Origin: Alitta virens | Taxonomy: Eukaryota > Annelida > Polychaeta > Phyllodocida > Nereididae | Direction: 5' to 3' | Assembly (NCBI GenBank): GCA_932294295.1 | Contig: OW028575.1 | Span: forward strand, 13,768,058 to 13,832,057 | Length of the DNA stretch: 64,000 nt | Shown here: positions 57,613 to 64,000 of the stretch, piece after piece | Position numbering within the stretch: the first letter of the stretch is position 1 | Layout: every line of letters starts with the position of its first letter | Notes under the pieces: model-generated | Told to the model about the DNA's origin: nothing | The model's database searches: none | The model's input: only the letters and a program-made list of their open reading frames with translations | Made by a program: the position numbers and the translations under genes

Positions 57613-59687
57613 GTAAAATAAATATATATTTTTATAAAGTCAAACTTTTAGTTTTATAGCTTTTTTAAGTTCATTTCCCTCTTGTGTTGAGTTTCATTCA
57701 TTATCATACCTACAGTCACAATGTAGTTTTTCAAAACGTGTTGTATATCGATTTGGAATGTTTGCTCTTTTCATGTTCGTTTCTCTTTTGTAATCTTTCT
57801 GTAATACACCGCGCGGTCTACATGATTATTGCAATTCCATATTTTGAGGATATTTTAGCAATAAAGTGTCAGTGTGACTTGTAATCATTTTGACTTGTTG
57901 AAGGTGTACAGACATCTTCTGTAAATATTGTTGCTATATGAGCAGGGGTTCTCTATGAAGTGAATATTTGGCCAAATTTAGGTGTGCATAATAATTATGC
58001 CAAGTATGTGTAGTGAGTCAGAAATGAACTGATTGAATACTGCAAAATACATATCAGGAGACCAAAACAAACACACATTTGAAACAGTAATGTATGTAAC
58101 TCTGGTTTATGTGACATAGTGTTTCCATTAGGTGATAAACAAATACTTTGGTATTTTTTGTAAAATATTTATCCAAACTGCACAAAAAATTCAACTATAA
58201 TGTTTCAAGACCCCTTTTACTGTTTTTTTTTTTAATTATTTGTATTCCAATCATGTTTATTCTTCATTTTAATGACTTCTCATTCACTGAACAATTGATA
58301 ACCAGTATCCCCTCAAGGTTTGGTTATTACTCATCAGATCTGACTGTTTAATGATATTCTGAAAAAAGTGAGAGGTAAATCAAACATAATTGATCTGTAG
58401 GGCAAGTTTCCATGAGTGTAAAATACACACAAAAAAGCCTTTGCTTGTGAAGTTCAGTAAGGTGGGGAAATGGATATATTTCAACAATTTTGGAGGTTAA
58501 TTGCTGATGGTAGAATGCGGCAGGGTGTGATGCATTAAACATATAATGTAACAACATGCATTTCCACAGCCAAAAGGTTCGAAATGGGTACAAGAAAAGT
58601 ATCATTTTGCAAATGCAAGTTTTATCCTGTTTAGAAAAGTGTGTTGTAATGTGGAAGGCCTGTCAGAGCTTCTTGAAAATTATCATGGTTTTGACCGAAC
58701 ATTTTTTTTCAATTTTCCATAAAAGAGCATGCATCTGCATCCACTAATTGCATGTTAAGTACAATGGTAAAATCATTAATAGACCTACTATACTTAGCGA
58801 TAGATGTAACCATTTTCACAATTAAGACACATGAAAGGTATAATTGATGTTGAAAGAAATTAATGTTGCACATGTAACAATCAGCTATAGAGATGTATCT
58901 TAAGAGATGTATTTTAACTATTTCTCACTCGTATGGCACATTTGTGGAGCGGCAAACACTCGTAAATTAGAGAAGCTGCATAAAAAGGGCATTGCGCATT
59001 GTTCATAATGACTATGTTTCAAGCTACTCTGATTTGATTCAGAATTCAAAACGATCCACACTGTATCTGTATGGGACTCAGAAAATGTGAATTTTTGTGG
59101 ACACCCTCCCAGTAATACCATCTCATCATTATGCCTACTCAGACGGCTGGTCATTTATGCTAAGATTCAGTCCAGCTGCATTGGGACGATACCATAGGCC
59201 TATGTACAATCAAGCTCAACGTGCCTCGAACCAGGGCTAGGGTGGGTGGGCCCTGGGTGGGCCCTGAGATCACAGGATTAGCAAGAGGATGATATATTTT
59301 GGAAAGATAATCTCTGCTTCACTCCTAAGCTTGACAACACCCAACAAATCCCATTGACTAGTGTCAGGAATACCTTACTCAATGCCAACACTGATTGATT
59401 TTCCCTTCAAGTAACGGAAACAATATATTAACGAAGCCAATGTGTAGCAATTGCCCCCTAAAGGTGTAACAAAATCAGATGCAACAATACCATCAGTTTC
59501 TGCAATTGGACAATCTCTAACAGCATGTGATTGACAGATCTTGTTAAAGATAAATTGTGTCTTCTCGTTTCACATGGTTGATTAGTGTAGGCCTAACTGG
59601 AGAATTGAATCATACTAATTTTTGAGCAACTCTGAGATTTATGTTGATGTTGACCTTATCAATATTATTTTTGATGTTTCATTACAG
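57613..59687. other. Opsin intron 1 (5'UTR intron)
   Basis: AT-rich, 2.1 kb. A SINE family 1 tail fragment lies at about 59115-59220 (CTCATCATTATGCC, GGCTGGTCATTTATGC). An imperfect GGGTGGGCCCTG tandem occurs near 59247-59275. No coding content recognised. Confidence 0.5.
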
Positions 59688-59720
59688 GTCAGCCTTCTGT
59701 CGCCTACAACCACAAGCAAA

Positions 59721-61652
59721 ATGTCTCGGTCAGAAATTCTTGTACCTGGCAGTATGTCTGTTGAAGGACTACTGACAACTTCCCATCCAGTAGGCAACCA
59801 GTCCATAGATAGCATCCTTCATCCTTACTGGAGACAATGGGACATTGAGAACATGATCCCTGACTCCTGGCACTATGCTGTGGGTGCCTGGATGACTTTC
59901 TTCGGAATCCTGGGTGTGTCCGGCAACCTTCTGGTCATCTGGACCTTTCTCAAGTAAGTCTCTTATGAAATCTAATTGTTTACTTTTTACTTTTTGTTAA
60001 TTAAAGACCCAATGACATATCTGCCCATTTAGATTTTCTGATTGACAAGCTGAAAATTAAACAGATTTACCACCACATTCCTCATGATTCGAGTAACCAT
60101 GCTAATGCCCCTCTAATGGATCTCTTAGTCAAACAAACACCAAAATATATTTGTGCACGATGTTTTCTCAGTTTTTAGCTCTCATATCCATTTTCGACTG
60201 CATGGGACCTCCTTTGTACAAAATGTTTGACCAGACCTTTACTATTGTGCTCACAAAATAGCGTTATATTTCTCAATACAATGGTCTTATGCAACTGCTG
60301 TGCTTCTTCTCAGAACCAAGTCCTTAAGAACAGCACCCAACATGTTGTTGGTGAACTTGGCCCTTGGAGACATGCTGTTCTCAGCTGTTAACGGATTCCC
60401 ACTCCTCACCATCTCTTCCATCAACAAACGCTGGGTTTGGGGAAAACTCTGTGAGTAAAACTCTTTGCTTCTTGAGCCAAATATAACACTTTTTTCACCT
60501 TTAGAATCTAATCATGCACGGGTAGAATCCATAACTTACCTACGCTGGGGATCATGATAAAGTTAGGGTCAGGAGATTCTCTTGTCTACACCTGATCCAA
60601 ATTTATCATAAACATAGCTGCTGCTTATTCTATGCTCAGAGTTCTCTTTCAATAAACGTAAGGTATTCAGTACTCAACTTCAATGTTCGCAGACTGATGC
60701 TTATTCTTAAAGCCACTTACTCATCTGATTGATACAATTAAAGGTTTCCCAACAATTTACCTTTGATGATATAATATTGCTGTACACAAGTGTGACAATG
60801 ACTTTTCCATACTTAGGTTGTGAAATCTACGGTTTTGCTGGAGCAATCTTTGGCTTGATGTCCATCAACACCCTTGCCTGGATCGCCATTGACCGGTTCT
60901 ACGTGATCAGCAACCCGCTGGGAGCTGCTCAGACTATGACCAAGAGGAGAGCTTTCATCATCCTCATCATCATCTGGGCAAACTCTGCTTTGTGGTCTGT
61001 CCCACCCTTCTTCGGCTGGGGTGGATACGTCCCTGAAGGTTTCCAGACATCATGCACTTACGACTACTTGACCCAGAACATGAACAACTACACCTTCGTC
61101 ATTGGCATGTACATGTTCGGCTTCATCTTCCCAGTTGCCATCATCTTCTTCTGCTACTTGGGAATTGTCCGCGCCATCTTCGCCCACCACGCTGAGATGA
61201 TGGCCACAGCCCAGCGCATGGGTGCCAACACCTGCAAGAGTGATAATGACAAGAAGTCTGAGATCCAGATCGCCAAGGTTGCTGCCATGACTATCGGAAC
61301 CTTTATGCTCTCCTGGACCCCCTATGCAATAGTAGGAGTCTTCGGCATGATCAAGCCACACAGTGAGATGTTCATCCACCCTCTGCTCTCTGAGATCCCT
61401 GTCATGATGGCCAAGGCCTCTGCTGCCTACAATCCAGTCATCTACGCTCTCAGCCATCCAAGATTCCGTGCTGAGATCGACAAGCACTTCCCATGGCTCC
61501 TGTTCTGCTGCAGACCCAAGCCTAAACCTCAGATGTCTGCCTCCACCACCAAGGGAAGCATCGTAAGCAAGACTGAGGCCGAGACCAGCGTCAGCCAAGT
61601 CACTGAGGTCGAGATGGCCACCACTGAGCCTGCTGCCAACCCAAGTGCATAA
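59721..61652 (+). CDS. Rhabdomeric (Gq-coupled, melanopsin/invertebrate-type) opsin, complete, 401 aa
   Basis: Seven-helix photoreceptor GPCR that binds retinal and, in this family, signals through Gq and phospholipase C. Three coding exons: 59721-59953, 60314-60450, 60817-61652. The junctions (phases 2 and 1) close exactly to 1206 nt. Seen in the protein: N-glycosylation sequon N26; HPYWRQW before helix 1; KSLRTAPNMLLVNLA in helix 2; disulphide Cys C125 and C203; tyrosine Y128 at the usual r-opsin counterion-loss position and Glu E197 at the Glu181-equivalent counterion; DRF at 149-151 in place of DRY; retinal-binding Lys K323 (MMAKASAAYNP); NPVIY 329-333; HPRFR instead of HPKFR; palmitoylation-type CC at 354-355; Ser/Thr-rich tail. 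The ATG at 59721 has A at -3 and starts a normal-length N-terminus; an in-frame upstream ATG (59622) is in the intron. Exon 4 has strongly C-ending codons, suggesting high expression. Confidence 0.95.
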
Positions 61653-62649
61653 ACGCCTCCTGTTTAAGTGCTTCACAATGTGATTGATACTCATACTGCT
61701 GTCATTCAGGGAAAAGCAGAGTCATCATGTTGCCAAGGACACAGTTCAATCAACACAAATACCAGAGACTCAGAAAGAAGGAATCACCAAGAACTAGATT
61801 CCAAGCAAATCTCTGACATTACAAGATGATGAACCACCAACACTACTTTGTAAGGTACACTGGGTGCTTAGCCTTTTCGAATAGTCCTCGACAATAACAT
61901 CTGTCTTATCAAAGCCATTGACCATCGATAAGGCACTGCGATCTTGTACCACTCTTGTTGGTCTCATCAGACACTTCCTCACCATGTGCCTCTGTGATAC
62001 TGGACAAGCTTTTAAAACCTAAATGAAATACTGAGAAAGGACAGAAGGTTCCACAGTGCAGCTTTCATGCTGCTTTTAGTTTTAATACTATATTTTTGTT
62101 TAATTTCAGTTAACAATTTAATTTAGTTCATTTTAGTTCTTTACCACTCAGCATGTCTGTAACTGTATATAAATATATGTTCACTGACATGAATGGGGTA
62201 GGATGATCTGCATTTTCATAGCATTTTATTTGTACATTTTATGTTCAATGTAAAATGCCCAAAAAAAATACCAAAAAAAAAGTACTTGGCAGATTAGAAT
62301 TATCACCTATGCTGTATGGGACCAAAGCAATAGAGGAAAGCTTTCAAGGTTTGTTTTTAGTGTGAATGCTGATAATATCTAATGTGCCAATTTCGATGTT
62401 AACTGCCAAAAAAGAAGAAAAAACTTGAGGAGTAACTCTTTCAATAAGTCTTTTTTTCCCAGTTTTTATTGTTATATCAGTAGGTTAATCATTCTTTGTA
62501 GCCTAATTTCTGTTTTAGTTGTTTCTTTTTCTTTCTTTCTGGTGTTGTTTTTGTTGTTGTTGTTTTTTTTCTTCAACTTTTTATAGCAATTATATCCTTT
62601 TGTTGGTTTTGGTTCAGTGTATATTGTTTCAGTTTCCTTTGGTTGACTA

Positions 62650-62655
62650 AATAAA
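62650..62655 (+). terminator. Polyadenylation signal of the opsin gene
   Basis: AATAAA about 1.0 kb after the stop codon, followed by a T-rich stretch. It implies a 3'UTR of about 1 kb containing several poly-A and poly-T runs. Confidence 0.5.
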
Positions 62656-62679
62656 AGATTTGCTCTTCATTTACGTCTT

Positions 62680-63590
62680 CCTTTCGTTTTTGTTTCATTT
62701 ATTGACATGACTTCTTTTTAATGAATGGGTTCAGAATCTTTATGACCAACTGCAAGTCGCCAATAAACACCTGATGAGAATATGAATGTTTCTTTTGAGA
62801 CCAGCAAGAAAGGAAGAAGAACAAAAGACACCCCAAACAATGCAGGAAAAATCGCCAAAATTGAACTTCGGTTTCACCAGTGCGACAAGCACGAATTTTT
62901 TTTTCCTGGGCTTTTGAGGTATGGTTTTAGTTCTGTGCCAAAATTGATTTGAGCGTCTTGCAGTGTTGCAAAAAAAAAGTTTATTTTAATTCTATGTGTA
63001 TTAATAATAATCACATTTTATTTTATCATACTCTCATAAATGAGGTATAGCATTACATAAAGAAAACAATTGTGTGAAGAAAATTAGAAAATTAAAATTT
63101 GTTGGTTATATTATCGTTATGAAGTGCATAAGAAATATTGCAAACAGTTCATCTCTTGGTTTGAAAAAAAAACACTGATGTCATTGTCCATTAAATTTCT
63201 GATGGCGTCTATTCTGCAGTGGTCCTCTGTTCTGTAAGAAAAGTAGTTGAACTTCTGGAAAGTAAAACAGTTGTCACTCGATAGAGCATAGCAGTGTTTG
63301 ATGTATTGCATATTGTCTGAAATAATTGTCTTGTGACAATAAACTCGACAGTGTCATTTTCACTTGTATCAAATGGAAATAAATTGTGGGAATGGGAATA
63401 AACTGATTCTAGGCCCATAAAGACGCAGTAAATACCAAATTATATTATTGTACATACAATACTGTTGGAGTTCTGTGTGGGGTATGGAACATTGAACAAC
63501 TTTTCACCAAAGTAACTACAATACTTTCCGCAATTTTTTTTCTGCCCAGGATGATAATATAGAGCTGGACTGACAGTTCTTTCAGGGTAT
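62680..63590. other. Intergenic sequence downstream of the opsin gene
   Basis: AT-rich with short homopolymer runs and small minus-strand frames at 63117-63418 without recognisable content. Confidence 0.4.
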
Positions 63591-63591
63591 T

Positions 63592-64000
63592 GACTCAAGA
63601 CTCAAGACTCAAGACTCAAGACACTTTATTTCCTGCACAATACATATTTCATAAACAATTAATATTATTAAACAAACATATTGATCAATTATAAGAAAAA
63701 TAATAATTCACAAATGTACATATTATGTATGGGCAGATCAGGAGAGCACTCTAAGAAACCGGAGGGTAACGCTAGCGAGTGCCCACCTGGGTTCCAGAGA
63801 GACCTCAGCAAATGATTATGTGATCATGGTAATGATAAGTTATTTTAGGTATGATAAACCCTTTCTAGTGAAGACAATGATGATAGTTATAATGCCTCAG
63901 CAACATTTGCAATGTTATTTTAAGGTTAGAATATAAAGAATTTAAGTATGAAAGTCACATGCTAGGCATAATATGTATACTAAGCATTTTCCTGGCAAAA
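63592..64000 (-). mobile_element. Probable retroelement 3' end with (GACTCAA)n tail, cut by the window edge
   Basis: Four or so GACTCAA units (63592-63621) are followed by CACTTTATTTCCTGCACAATAC and an AT-rich stretch. This looks like the 3' end of a minus-strand LINE with a short tandem-repeat tail, similar in layout to the 3' end at 32170-32540. No coding part is visible within the window. Confidence 0.4.

Noticed and set aside
59622..59720. Upstream in-frame ATG of the opsin exon 2 frame
   Set aside because: It lies before the acceptor at 59687, within the intron. The ATG at 59721 gives a normal opsin N-terminus.
60729..60816. Extended N-terminus of the 307-residue opsin frame
   Set aside because: This part is intron. 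The acceptor at 60815-60816 and the homologous reading start the exon at 60817.
61050..61694. 214-residue minus-strand open frame antisense to the opsin
   Set aside because: It lies exactly opposite the last opsin exon. The C-ending codon bias of that exon removes stop codons on the opposite strand. It shows no domain and its composition is a shadow of the opsin.

Overview
The window is genomic DNA of a marine invertebrate animal. Coding exons are short and interrupted by GT-AG introns (plus one apparent GC-AG intron), and the DNA is AT-rich and full of SINEs, MITEs, decayed LINEs and microsatellites. The rhabdomeric opsin and the mosaic SRCR/vWA/EGF gene fit a lophotrochozoan or an invertebrate deuterostome. 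I cannot name the species.

Three protein-coding genes are supported, all on the + strand. (1) The 3' part of a PP1-type serine/threonine phosphatase catalytic subunit (six exons, 14965-21823). Its N-terminal exons are not in the window and its C-terminal tail is atypical. (2) A complete mosaic secreted or surface protein gene (ATG 30924, stop 52964). I reconstruct 26 coding exons whose phases all close, giving 4215 nt and 1404 residues. The order is signal peptide, an N-terminal helical module that may be a degenerate lysozyme-like fold, vWA, beta-module, EGF, two beta-modules, EGF, SRCR, SRCR, EGF, SRCR, a charged linker, EGF, SRCR, Kazal, and a C-terminal hydrophobic tail that looks like a GPI signal. 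(3) A complete Gq/rhabdomeric opsin (CDS 59721-61652, three coding exons, 401 residues). It has a likely non-coding first exon near 57520-57612 and a TATA promoter preceded by an inverted pair of TAATCC homeodomain sites.

Layout: 1-14964 has no recognisable exon and holds microsatellites, SINE and MITE copies and a striking array of AGGTCA nuclear-receptor half-sites. 14965-23000 is the PP1 3' part. 23000-30900 is intergenic and dominated by a repeated DNA element. 30924-53250 is the mosaic gene, whose first intron holds a decayed LINE with a hAT-type MITE inserted in it (8-bp target duplication). 53570-57480 is intergenic with a second copy of the repeated DNA element. 57480-62670 is the opsin gene. 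The last 400 bases look like the 3' end of another retroelement.

The genes show no operon-like relation. The most novel item is the mosaic gene: its adhesion, pattern-recognition and protease-inhibitor modules on a probably lipid-anchored chain suggest a surface recognition or matrix protein. That role is inferred from domains only.
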